Origin: Anaerolineae bacterium
Lineage (GTDB): Bacteria; Chloroflexota; Anaerolineae; Promineifilales; Promineifilaceae
Length of the DNA: 64,000 nt
Assembly (NCBI GenBank): GCA_023382655.1
Contig: JAHDWK010000004.1
Span: forward strand, 150,538-214,537
Reading direction: 5' to 3'
How positions within the stretch are numbered: the first letter of the stretch is position 1; the number at the start of each line of letters is the position of its first letter. This document shows, piece after piece, positions 24,915 to 33,246 of this stretch. Below the pieces are notes generated by a model. The model searched no databases. It was not told the DNA's origin and worked only from the letters and a program-made list of their open reading frames with translations. The translations under genes were made by a program, and so were the position numbers.

Positions 24915-25610
24915 ATGAGTGACGAAGAAGAGATTATCCTGTCTGAGCTTTCCAGAGAGGAGTTGTATGAGTTGATGCACGAGGATTTGTATGACGGGTA
25001 TGCGGCTGAGATTGAGGAAGAAGTGCATGAGGCGCTATCCAGAGGTTATACGCCGTATGATATTTTGACCGGGGGGCTGGTGGCGGGCATGGACATCGTA
25101 GGCATAGATTTCCGCGACGGTATTTTGTTTGTGCCGGAAGTGCTGATGGCGGCGAAGGCGATGAAGGCGGGCATGGGCATTTTACGGCCGTTGCTGGCCG
25201 AAACCGGCGCGCCCCGCATTGGCAAAATGGTCATCGGCACGGTGAAGGGAGACATCCACGACATTGGCAAGAACCTGGTGGGCATGATGATGGAAGGGGC
25301 CGGTTTTGAAGTGATTGACCTGGGCATCAATAACTCGGTTGACAAATACCTGGGCGCGATTAAAGAACATGAACCAGACATCCTGGGCATGAGTGCCTTG
25401 CTGACCACCACCATGCCCTATATGCGCGTAGTCATTCAGGCGCTCAAGGAAGAAGGCATTCGCCAGGACATCATCGTCCTGGTAGGCGGTGCGCCGCTGA
25501 ACGAAACGTTTGCCGAAGACATTGAAGCCGACGCCTACTGCCGCGATGCGGCCGTTGCCGTGGAGACGGCGAAGAAGTTTATGCAGATTAGACAGGCGAG
25601 TAGACAGTGA
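24915..25610 (+). CDS. Corrinoid protein (MtbC/MtmC/MtgC-like, B12-binding)
   Basis: The 231-residue protein consists of a helical cap (about residues 15-95, with EVHEALSRGYTPYDIL) and a Rossmann-like B12 domain. The cobalamin signature GDIHDIGKNL contains D113-x-H115-x2-G118, so H115 is the predicted lower cobalt ligand, and GINNSVDKYL plus LVGGAPLN complete the pocket. It should accept a methyl from the MttB-family enzyme and pass it to the homocysteine methyltransferase encoded next. It is a stand-alone carrier, not fused to MetH. Confidence 0.93.
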   Translation: MSDEEEIILSELSREELYELMHEDLYDGYAAEIEEEVHEALSRGYTPYDILTGGLVAGMDIVGIDFRDGILFVPEVLMAAKAMKAGMGILRPLLAETGAPRIGKMVIGTVKGDIHDIGKNLVGMMMEGAGFEVIDLGINNSVDKYLGAIKEHEPDILGMSALLTTTMPYMRVVIQALKEEGIRQDIIVLVGGAPLNETFAEDIEADAYCRDAAVAVETAKKFMQIRQASRQ

Positions 25611-25676
25611 GCGGTGGGCAGTGAGCAGTGAGCAGTTATCTCTGCACTGCTTACTGCTCACCGCTTACTGCTCATT
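25608..25676. repeat. GAGCAGT-family hairpin
   Basis: AGTGAGCGGTGGGCAGTGAG and ACTGCTTACTGCTCACCGCT form the arms. The left arm overlaps the stop codon of the corrinoid protein gene, and an extended upstream ORF of the next gene begins inside the right arm. Confidence 0.85.
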
Positions 25677-25687
25677 TTGGAAAAGAA

Positions 25688-26662
25688 ATGAACGTCTTAC
25701 AAAAACAACTTACTACACAGAATTACCTCGTTCTGGACGGGGCGATGGGCACGATGTTGTTTGCCATGGGGTTGGAGCAGGGCGGCGCGCCGGAGTTGTG
25801 GAATGTGGCGTACCCGGAGCGTATTCAGGAAGTGCATCGGCGCTACATTGAGGCGGGGTCACAGGTGATTTTGACCAATTCGTTTGGCGGCACACGCTAC
25901 CGGTTGAAACTGCACGATTTACAAGACCGGGTGTATGAATTGAACAAGGCGGCGGCGGAAAACGGCCGTGTCGCTGCCGATACTGCCCTCCATCCTGTTT
26001 TGGTAGCCGGTTCGATGGGGCCAACAGGTGAATTGTTGGAACCGTTGGGCACGATGAGCTTTGCTGAGTGTCGGGCGGCGTTTGCTGAGCAAGCGCGGGG
26101 GTTAGCCGATGGCGGCGTGGATGTTTTTTGGATTGAGACCATGAGCCATCTGGACGAAGTGCGGGCGGCGGTGGAAGGGGTGCGGTTGGTTTGCTCACAT
26201 CCTATAGCCGCCACGCTGAGTTTTGATACCAACGGCCGTACCATGATGGGCGTCACGGCCGAACAGGCGATAACGAGGCTGTGCGAGTGGAAGTTGGCGG
26301 CGGTGGGGGCCAACTGCGGCAACAACCTGCCGGACACCATGGCCGCCATTGCCGCCATGCGCGCTGTTGACCCAGAGATGCCGTTGATTGCCAAAGCCAA
26401 CGCCGGGATTCCCCGCTGGGGCAGTGATGGCGCACTGGAATACGATGGAACGCCGGAAGTGATGGCCGGGTATGCTTACCACGTCCACCAGATGGGGGCG
26501 CAGTTGGTTGGCGCGTGCTGCGGCAGCGCGCCGGAGACGATCCGGGCGATGGCGGCGGCGCTGCGGGGCGAGATTCCCACTGAGCATTTGGTTATGCCAG
26601 AGGGAGGGGGTGGGGGTACGGCCGTGAACGGCCGTGAGCGTGAACGTCGCCGCAAAAGGTGA
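25688..26662 (+). CDS. Zn-dependent homocysteine S-methyltransferase (Hcy domain; BHMT/MetH-N type)
   Basis: The 324-residue Hcy domain has the DGAMGTML loop near residue 18, TNSFGGTR near 63, and the zinc cysteines C210 (GANCG) and C277-C278 (GACCGS). It transfers methyl to homocysteine. No folate-binding or B12 domain is fused, unlike MetH. It follows the corrinoid protein directly, so I infer it uses methyl-corrinoid as donor. BHMT or S-methylmethionine types with direct donors are alternatives. I use the ATG at 25688; upstream frame is repeat. Confidence 0.88.
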   Translation: MNVLQKQLTTQNYLVLDGAMGTMLFAMGLEQGGAPELWNVAYPERIQEVHRRYIEAGSQVILTNSFGGTRYRLKLHDLQDRVYELNKAAAENGRVAADTALHPVLVAGSMGPTGELLEPLGTMSFAECRAAFAEQARGLADGGVDVFWIETMSHLDEVRAAVEGVRLVCSHPIAATLSFDTNGRTMMGVTAEQAITRLCEWKLAAVGANCGNNLPDTMAAIAAMRAVDPEMPLIAKANAGIPRWGSDGALEYDGTPEVMAGYAYHVHQMGAQLVGACCGSAPETIRAMAAALRGEIPTEHLVMPEGGGGGTAVNGRERERRRKR

Positions 26663-26664
26663 GC

Positions 26665-27120
26665 CTACGCCCGTTGTGCCCACAATTGGCGCATCAGTTG
26701 AATATGACCGGTATGTTCGGCTGTATGTTCCAACACATGCAGCAGGCACCAACCTGCCGTAAATGTTTTTCCATGATGGGGTTCGGTGGATTCTCGCGCC
26801 AGGTCATCCAGGGTAAAATGAGAGAGAACATTCCTGGTATAATCCAGACTCGCATCCAGGCGCGCGCTCAAGTCAGCGGCGGAGAGGTTTTTCACTTCAA
26901 ACTCGGTGCTGCGAATGCGTCCAGACGGCTCTCCGGCAGCCACGTCTCCTAGCCAGAATCGCTCGGCCCCGGTCAGGTGGGTGATGATCACGGCAACGGA
27001 GTTCATCTCTGGCCCTGGCGACCAATCCAGAGCTTCTGGCGGGAAGTCGGCCAATTGCTGATGTAAATCAGAATGTAAAGCGTGCAGGCGTTCAATAAAA
27101 TCTACATAGAACTGTTCCAT
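26665..27120 (-). CDS. DinB-family protein
   Basis: The 151-residue four-helix protein begins with a helix containing FYVDFIERLHALHSDL and shows the DinB-type histidine pattern: VAVIITHLTGAERFW with the first His, and LEHTAEHTGHIQL supplying two more. It would bind one metal and may be a thiol S-transferase. It faces the homocysteine methyltransferase gene convergently, with 2 nt between stops. The function is undetermined. Confidence 0.8.
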   Translation of the reverse strand: MEQFYVDFIERLHALHSDLHQQLADFPPEALDWSPGPEMNSVAVIITHLTGAERFWLGDVAAGEPSGRIRSTEFEVKNLSAADLSARLDASLDYTRNVLSHFTLDDLARESTEPHHGKTFTAGWCLLHVLEHTAEHTGHIQLMRQLWAQRA

Positions 27121-27275
27121 AACTGTGTCTCCTGTTGTTAGATGTAGCTGAGTGATTTGGCGGGTATGATAGCGGAGGCGTACACGGTCGTCACCCTAAG
27201 TGTGATAATTGGTTGTGCCTGGTCTTGCTCACTGCCGGGCTTGGGGTACACTGATGTGCAAAGGAGAGGCTTTTT

Positions 27276-28346
27276 ATGAGCATTGTTATTGAACGGCCGT
27301 ATCCCGTTACCGCTACCGTCATCATGCGCAGCAGCCTGTTTGCACTGGCGAACATGGGCGCGAAGTTGCAAGCGTACAATGAGGAGAGCGGCGTGATTGT
27401 GGCCACGGTGACGCGCCGGATGGGGCTGCAAAAAGAGGAGATGGCGGTGCGGGTACGGCCGTTTGCCGATACCTGCCAGTTGGAAGTGGAAGCGCCTGAC
27501 CCCGGACGCGCCCATGAATTTCTGAATCTGGTGAGCAATTATGTGCGTGATGGTTCTAAAGTTCATGCCAATGCCACCATGCAGTGGATTGACATGCAGC
27601 GGCAGGCAGAGGGACAGGCGCGCCGCAGCCAGTTGATTAACAAAGCGAAGAATTTGCTGCCGGGTAGCAGTACGAATACAGGCACAGCCGTCATCCCCGC
27701 CGGGGAAACGGATAGCAGCGCTCTGGTAACGGCCGAAGAAGCCAATGCCCTGGCGCGAATGCCCATCCCCGACAATCCCGGTGTGCTGGTGAAAAATCCA
27801 CAGGATCGCATGGTGGAGATCAAAATTGATCCGGCGGTTTTTACCGACCGCACCGCTTATTTGCAGGTGTGTGAGGGTTGTCAGGCGACCATCTTGAAGG
27901 GGAGTTTGTATTGTGGGAATTGTGGACGGCCGTTGACGTTGGAAGCGGTGCAGCCGGAACTGCGCACGGGGGCCAGCCAGGCGGCCGGTTCCAGCCTGAC
28001 GTATGGGTTGGTGGCTGTGGCTCTGAGCCTAGTTCCCTTCCTGGTATTGGTGCTGCCGGTGCTGCTGGACGAGAGTTCGCTCTCCTTTCTGGAAAAACTG
28101 GCTGCCTGGGTGACGCCGCTCAAAATTGGCCTTAGCACTATCGTGGGTATTGCCCCGGCCATTTTCCTGGGCATTCAGGCCATTTCGCGGGCGCGGCAGG
28201 CGGCCTGGTATATGAATTTGCGGGCGGCGGTGGATGCTGGCGGGCGCACCCGTGCCAGTCTGGGCAGCGCGTTTGGCTGGTTAGCCATTTACGCCAACAT
28301 TGCCTGGATTTTGCTGATTGTGCTTACGGCCGTGACCGGAGGATAG
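27276..28346 (+). CDS. Membrane protein with central zinc ribbon, unknown function
   Basis: I do not recognise a family for the 356-residue protein. The N-terminal roughly 115 residues form an alpha/beta domain (SSLFALANMGAKLQAYNEES). A zinc ribbon follows: CEGC near residue 201 and CGNCGRP near 215. Then there are about three hydrophobic helices (VAVALSLVPFLVLVLPVLL, IVGIAPAIFLGIQA, LAIYANIAWILLIVLTA). It lies on its own 155 nt after the divergent DinB gene. Confidence 0.6.
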   Translation: MSIVIERPYPVTATVIMRSSLFALANMGAKLQAYNEESGVIVATVTRRMGLQKEEMAVRVRPFADTCQLEVEAPDPGRAHEFLNLVSNYVRDGSKVHANATMQWIDMQRQAEGQARRSQLINKAKNLLPGSSTNTGTAVIPAGETDSSALVTAEEANALARMPIPDNPGVLVKNPQDRMVEIKIDPAVFTDRTAYLQVCEGCQATILKGSLYCGNCGRPLTLEAVQPELRTGASQAAGSSLTYGLVAVALSLVPFLVLVLPVLLDESSLSFLEKLAAWVTPLKIGLSTIVGIAPAIFLGIQAISRARQAAWYMNLRAAVDAGGRTRASLGSAFGWLAIYANIAWILLIVLTAVTGG

Positions 28347-28351
28347 TGCTG

Positions 28352-28414
28352 ATGCATGTGATCTTTCGCCCGGCGCGGCCTGAGGATGTGGACACGGAAC
28401 GGCCGTTGCCATGA
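28352..28414 (+). pseudogene. 20-codon remnant of a GNAT N-terminus
   Basis: The reading frame MHVIFRPARPEDVDTERPLP ends in TGA. The FRPARPEDV segment is the classical first strand and loop of GNAT acetyltransferases. Nothing further of the domain remains. It ends inside an ACGGCCGT-containing stretch and abuts the convergent response regulator. Confidence 0.4.
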
Positions 28415-28415
28415 C

Positions 28416-28835
28416 TCATGTTGGCGCCCACACCTTTTCTCCATTGAGAATACGCTGGATATGTTCGCCAAAAAGGGGGCCGTTGATCGGCTTGCCTAAG
28501 AAACCATTAAAACCGGCTTCACGGGCGCGTTCCACATCTTCGCGCATCACGTTAGCCGTCACCGCTACCACGGGAATGGCCGCTAACGCGGCATCCTGGC
28601 GCATTTCAGCCAAAATGGTGTACCCATCTTTCCCCGGCAATTGCAAATCCAGCAAAACCAGGTCAATACCTTCTGGCAGCCGCGATTGGAGAAAAGGGAG
28701 AGGGTCTTCTGGCAGCATAAAAATGTTGTCACCCGCCACCCCTTCTACTTGCAGCAATTTCCGCGTGACCATACGGTTATTCTCATCATCTTCCACAATC
28801 AGGACTCGGAGGTCAGCCAGCGATGGATTGTTCAT
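28416..28835 (-). CDS. Stand-alone response regulator receiver protein
   Basis: The 139-residue protein is a CheY-like receiver with the acidic pair in LIVEDDENN near residue 13, the phosphorylated aspartate in LVLLDLQLPGKDG near 65, the switch Thr in VAVTANVM, and K in LGKPI near 118. There is no output domain and no histidine kinase nearby. The ATG at 28835 gives the normal N-terminus; the longer frame to 28991 runs into noncoding DNA. Confidence 0.9.
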   Translation of the reverse strand: MNNPSLADLRVLIVEDDENNRMVTRKLLQVEGVAGDNIFMLPEDPLPFLQSRLPEGIDLVLLDLQLPGKDGYTILAEMRQDAALAAIPVVAVTANVMREDVERAREAGFNGFLGKPINGPLFGEHIQRILNGEKVWAPT

Positions 28836-29037
28836 AATGCCGTAGTATAGCCACACGGCCAAAAAAGTGTTAATCCGCGTGGCGGCACTGTCAACCCATT
28901 TCTCCATGAGTGATAGTTGTAGAGAGGCGATATTCTGATAATCTAGGCAATAAAGTAAATTTATATGGTTCGTAGTAGCGGCTTTAGCCATTCAACAGGC
29001 ACCTACTACAAACATCATGTGAGCGTCAGAAATTTTT

Positions 29038-29379
29038 ATGATTACACCAGCGGGAAAAGAGTGTCGTTTTTATTATCAAGATTTTCATCGGGGGCATTCG
29101 CTGCAAGAATGCCGCCTGGTGCAGGTTAACCCTAAGTCGAAACCCTGGAAACCCACTGATTGCCAGCAATGCCCGGTTCCCGAAATTTTGTTGGCAAACA
29201 GCAGTCCTAATCTGGTTTTAGAGGGGGGGATTAAGGTGGGGATCATGGGCATGAACCGGCGGATGGAAGTGAGCGCATTTTGCAGCAAACATCTGGTAGA
29301 TGTGCCGGAACCGCAGGTGGGCTGTCGCCAGTGTACCCTGGAAAAACCGGGGCTGCGGGAGTTGTTTGGCGAGGGATAG
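29038..29379 (+). CDS. Cysteine-rich hypothetical protein
   Basis: I cannot name a family for this 113-residue protein. It has seven to eight cysteines in pairs, including CRFYYQDFHRGHSLQECR, CQQCP, CSKH and CRQC, suggesting one or two metal sites or Fe-S ligation. It is followed by a GGTCCGAAG-word inverted repeat and a HAD gene in the same direction. The length and even base composition suggest a real gene. Confidence 0.5.
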   Translation: MITPAGKECRFYYQDFHRGHSLQECRLVQVNPKSKPWKPTDCQQCPVPEILLANSSPNLVLEGGIKVGIMGMNRRMEVSAFCSKHLVDVPEPQVGCRQCTLEKPGLRELFGEG

Positions 29380-29382
29380 GGC

Positions 29383-29443
29383 CGGTGATCGGAGGTCCGA
29401 AGTCGGACGTCGGGCCTCGGACTTCGAGGATCGGGCATCGGCA
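29383..29443. repeat. Inverted repeat of CCGAAGTCGG words
   Basis: GGAGGTCCGAAGTCGGACG and CGGGCCTCGGACTTCGAGG are complementary around CCTCGGACTTCG/GAAGTCCGAGG-type words. The words resemble those of the spacer at 61856-61942. Confidence 0.65.
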
Positions 29444-29457
29444 AAGGGGAGAACTCA

Positions 29458-30198
29458 ATGATGATTGAAGCTGTTTTGTTTGATTTGGATGATACATTGC
29501 TGGGGAATCATGTAGATACGTTTGTACCCCGTTATTTCAAGCTGTTGGGGGCATATGCGGCGGAGTTGCTGCCGGCCGACCAGTTTATCCAAACGTTGCT
29601 GGCCTGTACAGAGCTTACCATTCAGAATGTGGATGAGGCCAGGACGAATTATGAGGTCTTTTGGCAAGCGTTTACAGCGCGGACGGGATTGAGCACGGCC
29701 GTTGCCGAGCCATTCTTTGCCCGGTTTTATGAAGAGGTTTTTCCGCAGTTGCAGACGGTGACGGTGGTACGGCCGTTGGCTCGCCCGCTGGTGCAAGCCT
29801 GTCTGGATGCCGGGTTAAAAGTGGTAATCGCCACCAACCCCCTTTTCCCCCGTGCAGCTATCGAGCAGCGATTGGCCTGGGCCGGTGTACCGGTGTCTGA
29901 ATTTGACTACGCTCTGGTCACCACATTGGAAAACATGCACGCTACTAAACCACACAGCGTGTATTACGCAGAAATTTTGCGGCACATTGCTTGTGCGCCA
30001 GGTAAGGCGCTGATGGTGGGGGATAGCTGGACGAATGACATCGTGCCCGCTGCGGCGCTGGGCATGCACACGTTTTGGACGCCGCCTGTGGCCGAACCGC
30101 CACCTGATCTGGCCTTGTTAACGGGAAGAGGGTCACTGGATGATTTGTATCGGCGTGTGCAAAAGGGGTGGTTGTCTGCTCCCCTGCCAGAGCCGTAA
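29458..30198 (+). CDS. HAD-superfamily hydrolase
   Basis: The 246-residue protein has the nucleophile motif VLFDLDDTLLG near residue 6, an alpha-helical cap (residues 20-95), VVIATNPLF (motif II) near 122, and MVGDSWTNDIVPAAALGM (motif IV) near 185. It is a Mg-dependent phosphatase or dehalogenase of unknown substrate. The ATG codons at 29458 and 29461 are both possible starts. Confidence 0.85.
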   Translation: MMIEAVLFDLDDTLLGNHVDTFVPRYFKLLGAYAAELLPADQFIQTLLACTELTIQNVDEARTNYEVFWQAFTARTGLSTAVAEPFFARFYEEVFPQLQTVTVVRPLARPLVQACLDAGLKVVIATNPLFPRAAIEQRLAWAGVPVSEFDYALVTTLENMHATKPHSVYYAEILRHIACAPGKALMVGDSWTNDIVPAAALGMHTFWTPPVAEPPPDLALLTGRGSLDDLYRRVQKGWLSAPLPEP

Positions 30199-30218
30199 AG
30201 GGGGTTCACTGGTTTTGG

Positions 30219-31052
30219 CTACTGGTTCCTATTCATTTCGGCATATAGCTTGTGCAGATTGGCGTAATGCAGGTCGGCCACCAACCCATTGAGGGAGGTG
30301 CGGGATTTGCCGCAGCTTTCGATGTCAATCTTTTGCAGCGAATCGGCCGAGTTGCCATTAGAGACGATGTGGGTCACGGCCGTGTGGATATTCTGCAAAT
30401 AGCTCAAATCACTCTGGATCACACCTTCGATCTCCCCTCGGAGCACCACCTCGCCATGCCCCTGTACAATCGCCTCCGGTTCTAGCGCCAATATGCCTTC
30501 AAGTGAATGCACCAGATCATCATGGCTGCCGTCAAAAATAGTGGGCACAGGCATTAAATTATCAGAGGCAAATAGCACCTGGTTGTTGGTCACATAAACT
30601 GACAGTAAATCGGGGCTGTGGCCCGGCGTGTGGCGCAGTTCAATCGTCTTCCCACCCAGATGAAGTTGTAAAAGCCCTTCGCCCAAAACCAGATCAGGCA
30701 GCACAATTTCCACCTCGGCCAATTCGGGTGCATCCTGTTTTGCCTGCGCCAGTCCTGCCCGCCCCACGGTATGTAGCAGTTCCCGGCACTGCACATGGCT
30801 GATTACTTGCGCATGGGGGAACAAATAAGTGCCCTGGCTGTGATCGGCATGGTAGTGGGTGTTAATGATATACCGCACCGGTATTTTTAGCCGTTCTTCC
30901 AGAAAGTATTGAATTGCTTTGGTTTCTTCGGGGAAATAAAGCGTGTCTACCAGGATAGCGCCATCTTTGGTCAGAATGGCTCCTGCCGTCACCTGGGCAT
31001 ATAACCGACTCGTAAAGACGTAAATGTCGTCAGCAATGCGCTCACGAACCAT
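30219..31052 (-). CDS. MBL-fold metallohydrolase
   Basis: The 277-residue protein has the metal motif THYHADHSQG (H66, H68, D70, H71) and later histidines in HTPGHSPDLL and VQGHGEVV. A C-terminal helical extension (residues 215-277) follows the fold. The substrate is unknown; glyoxalase II-like or quinohaemoprotein-ethanol-associated hydrolases are possible. It is encoded 299 nt downstream of ctaB on the same strand, behind a spacer with several hairpins. Confidence 0.8.
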   Translation of the reverse strand: MVRERIADDIYVFTSRLYAQVTAGAILTKDGAILVDTLYFPEETKAIQYFLEERLKIPVRYIINTHYHADHSQGTYLFPHAQVISHVQCRELLHTVGRAGLAQAKQDAPELAEVEIVLPDLVLGEGLLQLHLGGKTIELRHTPGHSPDLLSVYVTNNQVLFASDNLMPVPTIFDGSHDDLVHSLEGILALEPEAIVQGHGEVVLRGEIEGVIQSDLSYLQNIHTAVTHIVSNGNSADSLQKIDIESCGKSRTSLNGLVADLHYANLHKLYAEMNRNQ

Positions 31053-31104
31053 ATACTCAACACGTCCTCTTCAACAAAGGGACCCCGCCATGCCGTGTGA
31101 ACCT

Positions 31105-31187
31105 CAGAGTTTGAACCTGCAAATGCAGGTGGGAATTTTGTCGCGAGACTCTGCCTCACCGGTCAATGGGCAGTTCCCTGCCCATTG
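31105..31187 (-). other. Structured leader/intergenic RNA candidate
   Basis: Three helices can be drawn in the 31053-31351 spacer. CAATGGGCAG/CTGCCCATTG (31164-31173/31178-31187) is a 10-bp stem with a TTCC loop. ACCTGCA/TGCAGGT (31115-31121/31124-31130) is a hairpin enclosed by CAGAGT/ACTCTG (31105-31110/31148-31153). On the minus strand this lies upstream of the MBL-fold gene. No known riboswitch consensus is visible to me, and no T-tract indicates a terminator. Confidence 0.4.
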
Positions 31188-31351
31188 TTACAAGCTACTA
31201 CATCCCCTCGGCGTATTGGCAATTCCCTAAAGTCAAGTGTTGGCTCAACCGTTTTGGTTCATCACCTACACAGCAGGGCAGGCAAATACTAGCACAAGCC
31301 TCTGTACCGGGCAACCTTGTGCCATCCTTCACAAAATGACTGATGGGCAAA

Positions 31352-32317
31352 CTATAGTTGCCACAGGGAGGCGGTTACTGACCCTACGCAGATCGCTGTT
31401 AGTAGAACCAGGAGGTAAACATTGGAAGCCATAAACATGGCGCGGGCGTGAGCAGGGGATGGATCCTGGATGAGTTGAACATTGCGCCAGAAGAGCACGG
31501 CCGTCACCCACAAAGCTGGCAGTAAATAGACAATACCCAATGTGGGCAGCAGCGCCAGCAGTAGCCCGCCCAGACAGGTGGGAAAAGTGTGCAGCATCAC
31601 CCACCAGGCGGCGCGGCGCGGTGTGGTATGCACGGGGAGCATAGGCACATCAGAGCGGGCATATTCGTCCCGGTAAAGCAGGGCCAGGCTCCAAAAGTGG
31701 AAGGGCGTCCATAAGAAGAGGATGAGGGCCAACAGTAACGCGCCAGGGGCGTTCCAATTGCCGGTGGCGGCGCTGCCCGTTAACACAGCGGCGCTGCCCG
31801 CTGCCCCGCCAATGACAATGTTGAGCAGGGTACGTGGCTTCAGCCAGATGGTATAGATGCCCACATAAATGAAGGCGCCCAAGAGGAGGAAAGTAGTCAT
31901 GGCCGGGTTAGTGGGTAAGACCAGCAGCGAGGGGATGAGGATGAGGGCTATGCCCACTACCGGCACCCACTGGGGGTTTTCGATATCACCATTGACCAAC
32001 GGCCGTTGCCGCGTGCGACCCATCTGGCTATCACTGTAGCGTTCCCAATACTGATTAATGGCCGATGATCCGGCTGCGGCCATGCCCCCGGCTAACCAGA
32101 CGAGTAGGAGAGTTGTCACTCCGGGCCAGCCGCCGGCGGCGATGAATGCCCCCGCCGAAGCTGCCATGAGCAGCAGAAAAACGATACGCAGCTTGAACAG
32201 CACCACCATGAGGCGTGCCCACTCTCGCCAGCCCTTGCGCATCGCCAGAGAGTTTGAATTGGCTGAAAAGGACAAGGGAGTATTTTGTTTTTTCTGTTCA
32301 GGCCTGAATAGAGCCAT
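31352..32317 (-). CDS. ctaB: Protoheme IX farnesyltransferase (heme O synthase)
   Basis: The 321-residue, roughly eight-helix UbiA-family enzyme contains the prenyl-diphosphate motif AINQYWERYSDSQMGRTRQR near residue 88 (N, D and RT positions present, one acidic position E instead of D) and a second Y..EYARSDVPML motif near 215. It farnesylates heme b to heme O for heme-copper oxidases. No cox genes occur in this window. It is followed by a long structured spacer and the MBL gene. Confidence 0.9.
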   Translation of the reverse strand: MALFRPEQKKQNTPLSFSANSNSLAMRKGWREWARLMVVLFKLRIVFLLLMAASAGAFIAAGGWPGVTTLLLVWLAGGMAAAGSSAINQYWERYSDSQMGRTRQRPLVNGDIENPQWVPVVGIALILIPSLLVLPTNPAMTTFLLLGAFIYVGIYTIWLKPRTLLNIVIGGAAGSAAVLTGSAATGNWNAPGALLLALILFLWTPFHFWSLALLYRDEYARSDVPMLPVHTTPRRAAWWVMLHTFPTCLGGLLLALLPTLGIVYLLPALWVTAVLFWRNVQLIQDPSPAHARAMFMASNVYLLVLLTAICVGSVTASLWQL

Positions 32318-32444
32318 GAGCGCCTCAATACAACTTTGTTTATTTCGGGTTGCGATTACTTGCTGGAAATTGTAACAAGATTCACAAACGAGGCAAAGCA
32401 GAATGAAGTTTTGGCGATGGGGAGATGAGCCATCTCCTGATTTC

Positions 32445-33125
32445 CTAATCTCTGCTGGTCAATAATTGCGCCGCTGCCGAGTCTACCAGCCAGGTAACAC
32501 GGCCGTCACGCGGCGCAATGCGCTGTGCCGGCCACAGTTCCGGATTGGGTACGCCAGAGAGAACCTCGTAAAGGGCTTTGGCCTTATTTGCCCCCGTGAC
32601 CAGGAAGAGAACCTGGTGGGCGTCGTTCATGAGTTGGGGGGTGAAGGTGATGCGCTGGGCGGGACGGCCGTCATATTGCGCCGTCACTGCCATTACCGGA
32701 TTGCTTAGCTCTTCCGAGGGAATGGGGCCGGGAAAGAGGGAAGCGGTGTGCCCATCGTGCCCCATGCCTAACAAGATGAGGTCAAAGAGCGGCCAGGGTG
32801 CGCCGAGTTGGGCCAATTGGGCGGTGTAATCGGCAACGGCCGTGACCCCATCCCCTTCTCCCAACGCCCGATGCACATGGGCCGGCGGGATGGGTACACA
32901 GTCAAGCAGTAAACGGGCCGTCATCCCATAACTGCTTTCTGCGTGGTCTGGGGGCACCAACCGTTCGTCGCCCCAAAACACGTGAGTTTTGTCCCAGGGT
33001 ATTTGCTTGGAAAAGGGTGGCTGGCTGAGCAATCGGTAGAGTGGTTGGGGTGTGCCCCCGCCGGAGAGCGCGACAATGAAACGGCCGTGACGCGCTACCG
33101 CGGCCTGGCTCGCCTGCACAAACAA
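32445..33125 (-). CDS. pgl: 6-phosphogluconolactonase
   Basis: The protein has the NagB/RpiA-like pgl fold: FIVALSGGGTPQPLYRLL near the N-terminus, THVFWGDERLVPPDHAESSYG, LILLGMGHDGHTASLFPG and ITFTPQLMNDAHQVLFLV. It hydrolyses 6-phosphogluconolactone in the oxidative pentose phosphate pathway. The given start, TTG at 33125, is the first canonical one, but it removes the usual first strand. The frame continues upstream with family-like sequence (RQLLVFPQIDELYQTATG) and no ATG/GTG/TTG. An ATC at 33182, behind GAGG, could be the true start. glk follows upstream on the same strand. Confidence 0.85.
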   Translation of the reverse strand: MFVQASQAAVARHGRFIVALSGGGTPQPLYRLLSQPPFSKQIPWDKTHVFWGDERLVPPDHAESSYGMTARLLLDCVPIPPAHVHRALGEGDGVTAVADYTAQLAQLGAPWPLFDLILLGMGHDGHTASLFPGPIPSEELSNPVMAVTAQYDGRPAQRITFTPQLMNDAHQVLFLVTGANKAKALYEVLSGVPNPELWPAQRIAPRDGRVTWLVDSAAAQLLTSRD

Positions 33126-33209
33126 CCCGGTGGCCGTCTGATATAACTCGTCTATCTGGGGGAAAACAAGAAGTTGTCGGATGGTGAGCCTCGTAAATGA
33201 GACTGGAAG

Positions 33210-33246
33210 CCGCCTCCAATCTCCAGTCTCTAATCTCCAATCTCCC
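33210..33246. repeat. Single-copy AGATTGG-word repeat at the glk 3' end
   Basis: CCAATCTCCAGTCTCTAATC and similar words occupy the end of glk and its spacer to pgl. Pgl's candidate in-frame extension begins nearby. Confidence 0.6.

Noticed and set aside
28836..28991. N-terminal extension of the response regulator to 28991
   Set aside because: The extended residues have no receiver-domain character and the ATG at 28835 gives a standard CheY-like N-terminus.
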